DNA from: Ww85 sp963745765
GTDB taxonomy: Bacteria; Desulfobacterota; Desulfobulbia; Desulfobulbales; Desulfocapsaceae
Direction of reading: 5' to 3'
Assembly (NCBI GenBank): GCA_963745765.1
Contig: CAVUYQ010000001.1
Span: 62,001-126,000 of the forward strand
DNA: 64,000 nt
Shown here: one piece after another, positions 20,425-29,956 of the stretch
How positions within the stretch are numbered: position 1 is the stretch's first letter
How the letters are laid out: each line of letters opens with the position of its first letter
Translations under genes and position numbers: made by a program
Notes under the pieces: model-generated
Databases searched by the model: none
Told to the model about the DNA's origin: nothing
The model's input: the letters and a program-made list of their open reading frames with translations, nothing else

Positions 20425-20579
20425 GCAGTGCTCAACAAAGTCGTGCCAAATACTTGACAACTGCACATAAATGAAAACTTTTATAGGATGCTACGGCCGC
20501 CTGCGGCTACAATTTTTCTGGATGGAATTTTAAACAAAACTGACGATACGGTTACTAGCTTTTTTAGGAGAGAAAGAAC

Positions 20580-22499
20580 ATGGGCAAAATTATTGGAATT
20601 GATCTTGGAACCACCAACTCTTGCGTGGCAGTAATGGAAGGTGGTGAGCCAAAAGTAATCGCCAATCTCGAGGGAAACAGGACAACACCTTCGGTGGTAG
20701 CTTTTACCGACAGCGATGAACGGCTTGTCGGGCAGGTTGCCAAGCGTCAGGCCGTGACGAATCCGACCAGAACTCTTTACGCTATCAAGCGTTTGATTGG
20801 TCGGAAATTTACAGACGGGGAAGTGCAGAAATCCATCAAAATCAGCCCGTTTGATATTGTTGAAGGCACCAATGGCAGTGTCTCCATCAAGGTCCTGGAC
20901 AAGGTCTACCGACCGGCTGAAATTTCGGCGATGATTTTAGGAAGCATGAAAAAGACCGCTGAAGAGTATCTCGGAGAGGAGGTGACGGATGCTGTTATCA
21001 CCGTTCCAGCCTACTTCAACGATTCTCAGCGGCAGGCAACCAAGGATGCCGGCAAAATAGCCGGACTGAATGTCCAGCGGATCATCAATGAGCCGACCGC
21101 GGCCTCTCTTGCCTATGGTCTTGACAAAAAGAATGAGGAGAAAATTGCCGTTTTCGACCTTGGCGGAGGTACCTTTGATGTCTCCGTGCTCGAGATCGGC
21201 GACGGAGTTTTTGAAGTAAAATCTACCAACGGTGATACCTTCCTCGGCGGTGAAGATTTTGATATGCGTATTGTTACCTGGCTGGCTGATGAGTTCAAGC
21301 GTGACCAGGGTGTCGATCTGCGCAATGATAAAATGGCCCTGCAGCGGCTCAAGGAAGAGGCTGAAAAAGCGAAAATGGCATTGTCGGGTACGATGGAGAC
21401 GGATATCAATCTGCCCTTCATTACGGCTGACGCCTCCGGTCCCAAGCATCTCAATATTAAACTGAGCCGGTCAAAACTCGAGAGCCTGGTTGATGATCTC
21501 ATCGAGAGAACCGTACAGCCGTGCCTAACGGCAATGAAGGATGCCGGTCTTAAAGCCTCTGAAATCGATGAAGTTATTCTTGTCGGCGGTATGACGAGAA
21601 TGCCGCGGGTGCAGCAGAAAGGTGAGGAGATATTCGGCAAGACCCCGCATAAGGGTGTCAACCCGGATGAGGTTGTCGCGATCGGGGCGGCGATCCAGGG
21701 AGGTGTGCTGCAGGGAGATGTCAAGGATGTCCTGTTGCTTGACGTTACCCCTCTTTCACTTGGCATCGAGACTCTTGGGGGTGTCACTACCAAGTTGATT
21801 GAGAAAAACACCACGGTGCCGACCAAGAAAAGCCAGATCTTTTCCACTGCTGCTGACAACCAGCCGGCTGTTTCCATTCACGTGCTCCAGGGAGAACGTG
21901 AAATGGCCGCAGACAACAAGACTATCGGTCGTTTTGAATTGACAGATATTCCGCCAGCTCCGCGTGGTGTGCCGCAAATAGAGGTGACCTTTGACCTTGA
22001 TGCAAATGGTATTCTTCATGTATCCGCCAAGGACCTGGGGACAAAGAAAGAACAGTCCATACGGATCACCGCTTCATCCGGTTTGACGGATGCAGAGATA
22101 GAGCGGATGACCAAAGATGCCGAAGTGCATGCTGAAGAGGATAAGAAGCGCAGGGAATTGGTAGAGATAAAGAATCAGGCTGATGCGATGATCCATGCAA
22201 CCGAGAAAAGCCTGAAAGATCTTGGTGACAAGGTCGATTCCGAGACCAAGGGCAATGTTGAAAAAGAAATTGAAAATGTTAAGAGTGCCGTGAAAGGCGA
22301 TGATATTGAAACAATCAAGAAGGCGGTCGAGGCGCTTACAACGGCATCTCACAAACTGGCTGAATTGATGTACGCCCAGGCATCCAAGGATAATCCGGAT
22401 GCGGGCGGTCCCGGTGCCGGTACCGGCGGAGCTGACAATCCCAAAAATGATAAAGGGGACGATGATGTCGTGGACGCCGATTTCGAGGAAGTAAAATAA
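20580..22499 (+). CDS. dnaK: DnaK (Hsp70) chaperone
   Basis: ATP-dependent chaperone, 639 aa, full length. ATPase domain (1 to about 385) with IGIDLGTTNSCVAVMEGG, the phosphate-2 motif FDLGGGTFDVSVLE and the adenosine motif VILVGGMTRMPRVQ; linker DVLLLDVTPLSLG; substrate-binding domain and a helical lid ending in the conserved acidic tail DADFEEVK. TAGGAG precedes the ATG. A strong terminator follows. Large open frames on the minus strand within this gene are the well-known dnaK antisense artefact. Confidence 0.98.
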   Translation: MGKIIGIDLGTTNSCVAVMEGGEPKVIANLEGNRTTPSVVAFTDSDERLVGQVAKRQAVTNPTRTLYAIKRLIGRKFTDGEVQKSIKISPFDIVEGTNGSVSIKVLDKVYRPAEISAMILGSMKKTAEEYLGEEVTDAVITVPAYFNDSQRQATKDAGKIAGLNVQRIINEPTAASLAYGLDKKNEEKIAVFDLGGGTFDVSVLEIGDGVFEVKSTNGDTFLGGEDFDMRIVTWLADEFKRDQGVDLRNDKMALQRLKEEAEKAKMALSGTMETDINLPFITADASGPKHLNIKLSRSKLESLVDDLIERTVQPCLTAMKDAGLKASEIDEVILVGGMTRMPRVQQKGEEIFGKTPHKGVNPDEVVAIGAAIQGGVLQGDVKDVLLLDVTPLSLGIETLGGVTTKLIEKNTTVPTKKSQIFSTAADNQPAVSIHVLQGEREMAADNKTIGRFELTDIPPAPRGVPQIEVTFDLDANGILHVSAKDLGTKKEQSIRITASSGLTDAEIERMTKDAEVHAEEDKKRRELVEIKNQADAMIHATEKSLKDLGDKVDSETKGNVEKEIENVKSAVKGDDIETIKKAVEALTTASHKLAELMYAQASKDNPDAGGPGAGTGGADNPKNDKGDDDVVDADFEEVK

Positions 22500-22544
22500 G
22501 GTTTTAGCGGAAAATTGCCGGATCACGGTCCGGAACAAGTGCTC

Positions 22545-22581
22545 GGGAGAGGGAAATGTTTTTCCCTCTCCCTTTTTTTTT
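22545..22581 (+). terminator. Rho-independent terminator after dnaK
   Basis: Perfect 12-bp stem GGGAGAGGGAAA/TTTCCCTCTCCC with a TGTT loop, followed by a nine-T run. One of the strongest terminators in the window; it ends the grpE-dnaK unit. Confidence 0.95.
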
Positions 22582-22610
22582 GGTTTTGCAGTAAGGTGTT
22601 CACCGTTTTA

Positions 22611-22721
22611 AGTTCACGAGTCGATACCGTCCGCTTTCCTGCGTCGCTTTTGCTATTCACATGCTACTGTATGGTGAATAGCAAGTTTCCTTGACAAGCA
22701 GGCTGTCTCAACTCGTGAACG
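22611..22721. repeat. Structured intergenic repeat, copy 1
   Basis: About 110 bases between dnaK and trpS. The outer arms GTTCACGAGT (22612-22621) and ACTCGTGAAC (22711-22720) are perfect inverted repeats, and an inner pair TGCTATTCAC (22651-22660) and GTGAATAGCA (22674-22683) forms a second 10-bp stem. The right half (22674-22723) is about 80% identical to 44763-44811, including the shared core TCCTTGAC and CTGTCTCAA. It may be a non-autonomous dispersed element or a structured RNA segment. Confidence 0.6.
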
Positions 22722-22786
22722 TGGGGTTACCAATCAATTCTTTTGTCTACGTTTACGATCAAACACAGGAAAAAGACTAGCGCATT

Positions 22787-23752
22787 ATGAAAATATTATC
22801 AGGAATCCAACCTTCGGGAAAGTTGCATATAGGTAATTATTTCGGAATGATGAATACAATGATCTCACATATGGAGAGCTCGGAACTCTATGTTTTCATC
22901 GTTGATCTTCATGCCCTGACATCAGTTCATGATCGCACCAGGCTCGCTCAGGGGACCCTTGAGGCGGCAGCTGATTTTCTGGCACTTGGCCTTGATCCGG
23001 ACAAATGCATTTTCTGGGTCCAGTCTGATGTACCCGAGGTGTGCGAACTGACCTGGATACTATCGACACTTACCCCGATGGGCTTGCTGGAACGCTGCCA
23101 CTCCTTCAAGGACAAGGTTGGCAAGGGTATCAGTCCAAGTCACGGACTTTTTTCCTATCCGGTGTTGATGGCTGCCGATATCCTCTTGTATCAGGCTGAC
23201 AGGGTTCCTGTTGGAAAAGATCAGAAACAGCATCTTGAAGTTGCCCGGGATCTTGCCCAGAAATTCAATAACGAGTTCGGTGACACCTTCGTTATTCCGG
23301 AACCGGCCATAGATGAACAGACCGCAACCGTACCGGGAATAGACGGGCAGAAGATGTCCAAATCATATGGCAATACCATCCCCATCTTCCTGGAAGGCAC
23401 GCCATTGAAAAAGCAGATCATGGCGATACAAACGGATGCGACTCCTGTTGAGGAGCCCAAGAACCCTGAAACCTGCAACCTCTTTCAAATTTTCAAATTG
23501 TTCGCCTCGAAAGACCGGACCAATGAAATTCATAGACTTTACACGAACGGGGGAGCCGCCTATGGACACATTAAACTTGAACTCTTTGAGCTGATCAGTG
23601 ACTATTTCCGTGCAGCGAGAAAGAAGAAGGCTGATTTTCTCGATGACCCGGAAGAGCTTCGCAGGATTATGAAAAAAGGCGCTGAAAAAGCACGCCAAAA
23701 AGCCGGCGTCACCCTTGCGGTTGTCAGGGATCGTGTCGGCTTGACCTATTAG
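22787..23752 (+). CDS. trpS: Tryptophanyl-tRNA synthetase
   Basis: Class I synthetase charging tRNA-Trp. 321 aa, normal for the family. HIGN at residues 14-17 within GIQPSGKLHIGNYFG and KMSKS at 189-193; tryptophan-pocket region ADILLYQADRVPVGKDQ is typical. The C-terminal helical anticodon-binding region ends VVRDRVGLTY. The HD-domain gene starts 10 bp after the stop, so both are probably one transcript. Confidence 0.97.
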   Translation: MKILSGIQPSGKLHIGNYFGMMNTMISHMESSELYVFIVDLHALTSVHDRTRLAQGTLEAAADFLALGLDPDKCIFWVQSDVPEVCELTWILSTLTPMGLLERCHSFKDKVGKGISPSHGLFSYPVLMAADILLYQADRVPVGKDQKQHLEVARDLAQKFNNEFGDTFVIPEPAIDEQTATVPGIDGQKMSKSYGNTIPIFLEGTPLKKQIMAIQTDATPVEEPKNPETCNLFQIFKLFASKDRTNEIHRLYTNGGAAYGHIKLELFELISDYFRAARKKKADFLDDPEELRRIMKKGAEKARQKAGVTLAVVRDRVGLTY

Positions 23753-23762
23753 GATAGCGATT

Positions 23763-24329
23763 ATGGAATACGGAATTACCAGAGAAGAAGCCCTTGGTCT
23801 GGTGCGCAGACATCTGCACAATCAGAATATGATCAATCATTGCCTGGCATCGGAGGCCGTCCTTGGCGCTCTGGCCGAGAAACTTGGTGAAGATGCGATG
23901 AAATGGCGCCTGGCAGGACTCCTGCATGATCTGGATGCAGAAAGTCAGCCGGATCTGGCAACGCATACGAAGGAGACGGTTCAGATCCTCAGCGGCCTGG
24001 GAGTGGATGCCGATATTATCGAAGCCATCAGGCTTCATAATCCGGAGGCGCATGGGGGCGAGATGCGCACGACCCGGATGCAGCACGCGCTTGCGGCCGG
24101 AGAAACGGTTACCGGCCTTGTCGTCGCGGCGGCGCTCGTTAATCCCGCCAAAAAACTTTCCGCCGTCAAGGCCAAATCGGTAAAAAAACGCTTCAAGGAA
24201 AAGGCCTTTGCCCGCGGCGCAAACCGGGAGATAATAGCAGAATGTGAACTGCTCGGGATTCCTGTTCCCGATTTCTGTGAACTGGCCCTTGCAGCAATGC
24301 AGAACATTGCTGATGACATCGGTCTCTAG
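23763..24329 (+). CDS. HD-domain protein (predicted phosphohydrolase)
   Basis: 188 aa. Contains an HD-superfamily metal site: a histidine in the first helix (MINHCLASEAVL), the HD pair in LAGLLHDLDAES (about residue 55), then THTKETVQIL and IRLHNPEAHG. It resembles HDIG-type hydrolases that act on nucleotides or other phosphate esters, but substrate cannot be inferred. The second half is basic (KKLSAVKAKSVKKRFKEKA), as in close relatives. Probably co-transcribed with trpS. Its stop is only 6 bases from the stop of a decayed DUF4388 gene on the other strand. Confidence 0.85.
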   Translation: MEYGITREEALGLVRRHLHNQNMINHCLASEAVLGALAEKLGEDAMKWRLAGLLHDLDAESQPDLATHTKETVQILSGLGVDADIIEAIRLHNPEAHGGEMRTTRMQHALAAGETVTGLVVAAALVNPAKKLSAVKAKSVKKRFKEKAFARGANREIIAECELLGIPVPDFCELALAAMQNIADDIGL

Positions 24330-24335
24330 GGCTTG

Positions 24336-24470
24336 TCAGTCATCATCTTCGGCACCTTTCGAATCCTTGTCAATCTGGATAACTCAGTCAAGTATAAGAT
24401 GGTCCAGCCGCTCATCCGGAACCATTTCTGAAGTCAGCTGTCCATACCCCGCTCAAACTTCAAAGATCCT
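24336..24470 (-). pseudogene. Decayed C-terminal fragment of a DUF4388 gene
   Basis: Translating the minus strand gives QLTSEMVPDERLDHLILD, an in-frame TGA, then VIQIDKDSKGAEDDD and a stop. This matches the C-terminus of the intact DUF4388 protein at 31545-32078 (ELSSDEEIILDERIDHLLFE, then GVVQIDRDSEDADDEE and stop). A second stop lies a few codons upstream (FEV, stop, AGYGQLTSE) and homology is lost beyond about 24470, so this is a remnant. It is in the same orientation as the intact copy, about 7.2 kb away. Confidence 0.75.
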
Positions 24471-24536
24471 CGCCAAAGGCCCGAAACAGGGCTACTGTTT
24501 TCGGTTTTGAGAGGACATCGAATCTTTAGCGATCTC

Positions 24537-24552
24537 AAAAAGCGATTACCTA
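24537..24552 (+). repeat. 16-base direct repeat, left copy
   Basis: AAAAAGCGATTACCTA; an identical copy lies at 28536-28551. The pair brackets the two-component system and radical-SAM gene. Confidence 0.6.
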
Positions 24553-24588
24553 TTACCCCTCCATTAGCAATTTTAAAACAACTAAAAA

Positions 24589-25317
24589 TCAATCATGGTC
24601 AAACACATACCCCAGAGAGCGTCTGCTTTTAAAATATTTGGGTTTTTTGGGCTGCTCTTCAAAATAGCGACGAAAACGGACAATGTAGTTGTCTACGGTG
24701 CGGGTCGATGTTCCCTTAGCATACCCCCAGCCGATCTCCAGCAATTTGCTCCGTGACAGGGGTTTTCCTTTGTTGACGATAAAGAGTTTGAGTAATTTTA
24801 TTTCCTGTTCGGTCAGTTGGATGGTTCCTGCGCAACACTCGGCCTGCCCGCTGGAAAAATCGATCGTGTTCGCTCCAAAACTGTACGGTTTCTGTTCAGT
24901 TGAATCGGTGTTTTCAAGGAATCGTCCTGTTCTCGCTGCCACTGGTCCCTGGTCAGCAGACGTTTGACCCTCAGCAGAAATTCTTCGAGACTGAAGGGTT
25001 TGGTCATGTAATCATCGACACCATCGAGAAAGCCATCAACTCTATCGGACGGCTCCACCTTGGCCGACAGGATAAGGATGGGCAGTCGTTCATCCTCCAG
25101 GCGAATATTTTTTAGAATCTGCATGCCGTCGATGCCCGGCAACATCAGGTCAAGGACAATCAAATGGGGACACCACTGCTTCCAGGCCTCCAAGCCCTTC
25201 AATGCCATTCAGGGCAACCTTCACCTCATGTCCCTGCAGGCTCAGGTTCAACTCGATTCCTTCGGCGATATGGAGATCATCTTCAATGATTAAGATTCGC
25301 TTCTTGGTCTATTGCAT
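24589..25317 (-). CDS. OmpR/PhoB-family response regulator, frame-disrupted
   Basis: Two-component transcription regulator. Reconstructed minus-strand reading: receiver start TKKRILIIEDDLHIAEGIEL, phospho-acceptor in LIVLDLMLPGIDGMQ, KPFSLEEFLLRV, then winged-helix DNA-binding domain (EIKLLKLFIVNKGKPLSRSK and TVDNYIVRFRRYFE). Frame changes near 25205 (an extra G) and near 24900 break it. The only in-frame ATG (25317) is followed at codon 3 by TAG, so either that base is wrong, another start is used, or the gene is decayed. It overlaps the end of the kinase gene, the usual coupling. Downstream of it lie only the 16-base repeat and the DUF4388 remnant. Confidence 0.8.
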
Positions 25318-26303
25318 TCACTTGCGTCCTCTTGTTCCAATAAGACCGGGATTCTTGTCTGGGTAAAGAAAGGGTGAATCTCGCCCCTTTCCCTATCCCG
25401 TCACTCTGGGCGGTAATCTTGCCTTTATGAAACCTGACAACCTGCTCGACCATATATAAGCCCAGACCGGTTCCCCCGACATGACGAGATTCCGCTCGCT
25501 CAATCTGAAAAAATTTCTCAAAAATCTTTTTGCTCTGAGACTTTTCAAAACCTATCCCGTTATCGGCAAAACAAATCTGCACATTTTTTTCCGTCTGACT
25601 GAAAGTAATGGTGATCCGTGGACAATCATTTTCATTGTGTCTGATGCCGTTGGACAGCAGGTTCATCAGCAGCATCTGAAAGAGTGCCATGGTTTATGGC
25701 ACAATAATAGCATTTTCTCTGCTGCTGCTGAATAACGATCTCACTGCCACGAAATAATTGCTCATTCTTTCGGCAAAACTCTTCCACCTCCTCAACCAGA
25801 TCAACAACGACAAACTCCCCACCATAAATCTTGGCTTCGATCCGGGCCAGATTGAGGATGCCGTTGATGTTATCAGAGAGCCTTCCCACATCCGCCAACA
25901 TATAGTCCAGATACTTCAACTGCTTGTCTCTTGGCAGTTCATGCTTGATAAAGGTCTCCAGATAGAGCCGGAGGGAGGTCGTCGGGGTCTTCAGTTCATG
26001 GGTAAAGCTGTTGATGAAATTATACTGTGAACGATAGAGGGCCAGGGTCTTTCTCTGGTAGACAAAAATCATGAAAATGCCAACCAGAATGATCCCGACC
26101 AGAATCGACAGGACCATGATCACCACCCAGGTCTGCCAGGCAACGAACTGTTGCGGGTCAAGATTGGTCTTCGCGATGACGGCCTTGAGGCCGGCACTGA
26201 CCGCAACATACCAGTAAATATACAAAAACAGAGAAAGGCCGAGGGCAATTATGGAAAAGACAAAGATGGCGATCGGATGAAGAAACCAGATGGAACGCTT
26301 CAT
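25283..26303 (-). CDS. Two-component sensor histidine kinase, one frameshift
   Basis: Membrane-bound sensor kinase paired with the regulator that follows. Two transmembrane helices (FVFSIIALGLSLFLYIYWY and VVIMVLSILVGIILVGIFMI) flank a very short periplasmic loop of about 35 residues, so the sensed input may be at the membrane. The H-box is FTHELKTPTTSLRLYLE. The ATPase domain has the N-box MNLLSNGIRHN, G1 DNGIGF and G2 GTGLGLYMVEQVV. A one-base shift near 25690 splits the two parts (NAIIVP continues into MALFQMLLMNLL). About 340 aa in total. Divergent from the radical-SAM gene at 26426 with a 122-base gap. Confidence 0.85.
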
Positions 26304-26425
26304 TACTTCCTGCTGTTTTGTAAAAGAATTGTCATTTGTCTCCCTTGACTATCTACCATCAAATTAATGGCTTACAATAGCTATAAATCATTTTTCTGAT
26401 TCTTTCACTCAAAGAGGTACAACTA

Positions 26426-28192
26426 ATGGTAGACAATCATCCCGTCCATCATCTCGGTACCAAGGCACGGGTTTTATTGACCAGTGTTTTTGGTCCCTAT
26501 GCACAGGACGACGAATATGGCAGCAGCGCAATCAATCCGATGGAACTGTACCACAATCAAGTCACCCGCGTACAGGGGGTTTTCTCCCTGCGAATGTTTC
26601 ACCGATCATTTGGCTTGTTGATGATCAAAGAAAACATCGAAGCACCCTGCACTCTTCTGGACTTTCCGGATCTGGAGCGTTTCATCGAGACCATCCGCTC
26701 CAACCACTACAATATAATTGGTATCAGTTCCATCATTCCCAATGTCAACAAGGTAAAGAAAATGTGCGAACTGATCCGCACCTATCAGCCTCATGCGACT
26801 ATCGTGGTCGGCGGACATATCAGCAATATGGAGGGGATCGATGATATAATCGACGCCGATCATATCGTCCGGGGAGACGGGATAGAGTGGTTCCGTCAAT
26901 ATCTGGGACAGGACATGACGCAGACCGGTAAAGCATCCGGCTGTGGCTTCGGCCTTTGGTGCAAGAATTCTGGGCCACACCCTCTCCGACAAGCCAGGAG
27001 ATACTGCTGCTATCGTGGTACCCTCGGTTGGCTGTCCCATGGGGTGCAACTTCTGCTCAACCTCAGCCCTGTTTGGCGGTAAGGGCAAATTCAAGAATTT
27101 TTTTGAAAGCGGGGAAGAACTCTACGGCGTACATGGCCGATCTTGAAGAAAAACTCAAAGTAAGCTCCTTTTTTATCCTTGATGAAAACTTTCTCCTCCA
27201 TCAGAAAAGAGCACTGAGCCTGCTCGAACAGATGAAAAAACATAATAAAAGCTGGGCCCTCTATGTCTTCAGCTCGGCAAAGGTCTTCCGCTCCTACCGG
27301 ATAGAACAACTCGTGGAGCTTGGTATTTCCTGGGTCTGGATGGGGCTGGAGGGTAAAGAGAGCCAGTATGCAAAACTTGCAGGCATTGAAACAAAATCCC
27401 TCATCGAAGATCTGCAGGACCATGGCATTCGGGTCCTCGGCTCATCGATCATCGGCCTGGAGGAACATACTCCGGAAAATATCGATCAGGTCATCGACTA
27501 TGCCGTTTCCCATGCCACGGATTTCCACCAGTTCATGCTCTACACTGCCAATCAAGGGACGCCCCTCTACAGAGAGTTGAAGGAAAAGGGGACCCTGTTA
27601 CCGCCGGAGGAATTCAAGGTTTCCGACAGCCATGGTCAGTTCCGTTTCAACCATCGCCACCCCCATATTCCGGCAGGTGAGGAGGAAAAGTTACTGATCA
27701 AAGCCTTTGAACAGGATTTCAGAGTCAATGGCCCCAGCCTCTCCCGGCTGATCCGGACCATCCTCAAGGGCTGGCAGCGCTACCATTCCCATCCAGACAA
27801 CCGGATACGAAACCGTTACCTGAACAGATGTCAAGCCGCTGCGCAGCATGTATGCCGGTGCCGTCTGGGCCATGAAAAAGTGGTATCGGCATGACAAGGT
27901 GCTGCATCAGCAACTTGCCGATCTTCTCCAGGACATCTACACCACCCTGGGGTTGCAACCTCGACTGGTGGCCCCCATTGCTGGTCGATATATCTACTGG
28001 GCAATGAAAAGGGAGGAAAGACGGTTTGCCGCCGGCTGGACTCTTGAGCCAAAAACTTTTTTTGAAAAAAATAACGCCGCTCTGGCTCTGGCGGAAGTGG
28101 TTGGCAACGACCGTGTCAGACCTTTCGGCGAGCCGGTATGTATTCCGGACCCTGCGACGAATAAACAATTGCCGGTTTCTTCTGCTTCCTGA
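26426..28192 (+). CDS. B12-binding-domain radical SAM protein, several frameshifts
   Basis: About 589 residues when frames are joined. The N-terminal part (26426 to about 26930) looks like a cobalamin-binding Rossmann domain (IIGISSIIPNVNKVKKMCEL, ATIVVGGHISNMEGID, VRGDGIEWF). The radical SAM cluster motif CPMGCNFC (CX3CX2C) is in a second frame at about 27030-27060. The SAM barrel continues in a third frame (FFILDENFLLH, GISWVWMGLEGKES, GSSIIGLEEHTPENIDQV) and the C-terminal region in a fourth segment (27848-28192). Frame changes fall near 26940, 27110 and 27840. Such enzymes do methylations or C-C bond rearrangements; no substrate can be named. It is divergent from the two-component system, which may control it. 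Confidence 0.78.
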
Positions 28193-28331
28193 GCGGGGGT
28201 GTCTCTCTCGAGCGTTCGACCTACCACAGGCTGAGAGTTGCCCCTTTATTCACTGGGATCGTAATAACGCCATTCGGGACAGACTCCAGTTTTATCCTCG
28301 ATCAAGTAGTCAAGGGCTTTGAAAAGACGTT

Positions 28332-28480
28332 CTAGGAGCATGTCGGAGAAAGCCCTTTCTCCCCATCTCATCGTTATTGTAAGAAAAACAATGCTCGCAA
28401 CATTAGGTATATGGCTCCGCTTGATTTTCTTATTATGCCTCGATCTGAGCAAAAATTGTATTTCTCTGACACGCTCCTAG
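28332..28480. mobile_element. MITE-like element with 20-base terminal inverted repeats
   Basis: Left end CTAGGAGCATGTCGGAGAAA (28332-28351) and right end TTTCTCTGACACGCTCCTAG (28461-28480) are inverted repeats with two mismatches. The 149-base element has no transposase and begins and ends with CTAG, which could be a target duplication. Just inside the left end GGAGAAA/TTTCTCC forms a further small hairpin (28345-28361). A short open frame on the minus strand (28246-28452) crosses its left border and is probably spurious. The rest of the 28193-28593 gap holds only the 16-base direct repeat at 28536. Confidence 0.65.
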
Positions 28481-28535
28481 TTGTCAGGAAAACGTGTTTA
28501 AAAGACTATATGGAGCAAATTTTTAGGTGTCGCTG

Positions 28536-28551
28536 AAAAAGCGATTACCTA
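28536..28551 (+). repeat. 16-base direct repeat, right copy
   Basis: AAAAAGCGATTACCTA, identical to 24537-24552, about 4.0 kb apart. It lies between the MITE-like element and epmB. Confidence 0.6.
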
Positions 28552-28593
28552 ACAACAAAAAGCGGCAGTGTATGGTGGGTAAGCGATCAATCG

Positions 28594-29616
28594 CTACCCC
28601 AAAACCTGTTTAGCGCCCGTGTTGGGTAATTCTTTGACAAGTTTTGGTACTAAATACCCGGGCAAGTGGTCTTTTAACTTATCATGTAAATGTTTGGCGC
28701 GTAAATCATCAATCAGGAAATGGTGGGTTCCAACGACCCGGTCCAAAAGGTGTAAATAATAAGGCAATACGCCGATTTTAAACAGATCTTTGCTGAGACC
28801 AATCAGGGTGTCAAGGTCGTCGTTAACATTTTTCAAGAAAACCGCCTGATTGAGAGCGACGATGTTCAAGTTACGAAGTTTGGCCATAGCGCCCGCCACT
28901 GAATCGTTGATTTCGTTGGGATGATTGCAATGAATCACCATCACTACCCGTAGACGGGATTGATGTAACCAATCCAAGCAGGCGGTATCGATACGTTCTG
29001 GGATGACAATGGGTAAGCGGGTGTGGATACGCAAGGTATCGATGTGTTGAATGTCGGCAATCTCAGTCGTCAACCACTGCAAATGGTCGTCAGCCAAAGC
29101 CAACGGGTCGCCGCCGCTATAAATAACCTCAGTAATGTCGAGCTGCTGTCGCAAGTATTTCAAACTTTGCTGCCATTGCGGTTTGCTGAGTTGATGTTGT
29201 TTGTAGGGAAAATGGCGGCGGAAACAGTAGCGGCAATGAACGGCGCAGGTGCCGGTTAACATCAGTAACGCGCGACCATGGTATTTATGAATAATTCCGG
29301 GAACAGGACTGGCGTGTCTTTCCTGTAAGGGGTCGTTGCTGAAATCCTTTTGCCCAGAGGATTCCTGAGCCTGAGGCAGGACTTGCAGCAACAGTGGGTC
29401 ATATAGATAACCCGGACGCATTCGATCAACATATCCACGCGGAACACGGAGTGGAAAGTTTTGCTGTTGGGTCGTTGTTGCCAAGAGATGGGTGTTGGCA
29501 AAAGCGGTTGGATCTAACTGCAATATCTGACACAACTCGGCAGGATCGCGAATTGTATCGGCCAATTGCTGCTGCCAGTTTTGGTTCTGCCAAGTAGGCA
29601 GGCGGTGAGGTATCAT
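28594..29616 (-). CDS. epmB: EpmB, EF-P lysine 2,3-aminomutase-type radical SAM enzyme
   Basis: Converts (S)-alpha-lysine to (R)-beta-lysine for EpmA to attach to elongation factor P. 340 aa, intact. Radical SAM motif CAVHCRYCFRRHFPYK (CX3CX2C), then YSGGDPLALADDHLQWL and HTRLPIVIPERI, all typical of EpmB/KamA; the short length and the N-terminal WQNQNWQQQLADTIRDP with glutamine richness match EpmB of gammaproteobacteria rather than longer fermentative KamA. AGGA lies just before the ATG. Neither epmA nor efp is nearby. In contrast to most neighbours it carries no frameshift. Setting inside a mosaic island suggests acquisition by transfer (inference). Confidence 0.9.
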   Translation of the reverse strand: MIPHRLPTWQNQNWQQQLADTIRDPAELCQILQLDPTAFANTHLLATTTQQQNFPLRVPRGYVDRMRPGYLYDPLLLQVLPQAQESSGQKDFSNDPLQERHASPVPGIIHKYHGRALLMLTGTCAVHCRYCFRRHFPYKQHQLSKPQWQQSLKYLRQQLDITEVIYSGGDPLALADDHLQWLTTEIADIQHIDTLRIHTRLPIVIPERIDTACLDWLHQSRLRVVMVIHCNHPNEINDSVAGAMAKLRNLNIVALNQAVFLKNVNDDLDTLIGLSKDLFKIGVLPYYLHLLDRVVGTHHFLIDDLRAKHLHDKLKDHLPGYLVPKLVKELPNTGAKQVLG

Positions 29617-29956
29617 AGGCGTCCTATTTTATCGTTTGGCACGACTCGATTCGGAGTTGCTGAATTGACGCCGGCAGCACACAGTAAACTCAGTAGGTAA
29701 TAGGAGGTTGCTTTAAAAGCCCAGGTTAGCTTTTTCAACAATCCTCATTCAATGTGACCAATTTCAACTAACCTGTCTTGTTATTTCTTTTAGTGTCATT
29801 GATTTTTTCGCTTCCGTTGGCTCTTCAGGCAATTTCCTGCTATGACCACACTATATTCAGCCAATTCACTCGACATTTGAGGGTACGTGACCTTCCTCCA
29901 TTAAATCGGTTCATGTCTATGTTATGTAATAATACCGGTTTAAAGAGGAGGAAGCT
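29617..29956. other. Intergenic region between epmB and the IS3 remnant
   Basis: About 340 AT-richer bases. It should include the epmB promoter (minus strand) and the lost left end of the IS3-type element. I could not identify terminal inverted repeats or a gene. Confidence 0.4.

Noticed and set aside
20425..20579. CIRCE or sigma-32 site between grpE and dnaK
   Set aside because: TTGACA occurs at 20454 but no TATAAT at proper spacing, and no 9-base CIRCE arms; I could not support a specific regulator.
20937..21877. Large minus-strand open frames (170 and 254 codons) inside dnaK
   Set aside because: Antisense frames in dnaK are a known artefact of its codon use; the plus-strand protein is unmistakable and the antisense has no family features.
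25309..25311. TAG in the response regulator as a pyrrolysine codon
   Set aside because: Position 3 of a receiver domain, no functional reason, and two nearby frame errors; a wrong base or decay is more likely.
28246..28452. Short minus-strand frame over the MITE-like element
   Set aside because: It crosses the element's left terminal repeat; apart from an unplaced tail (LDYLIEDKTGVCPEWRYYD) nothing supports a gene.
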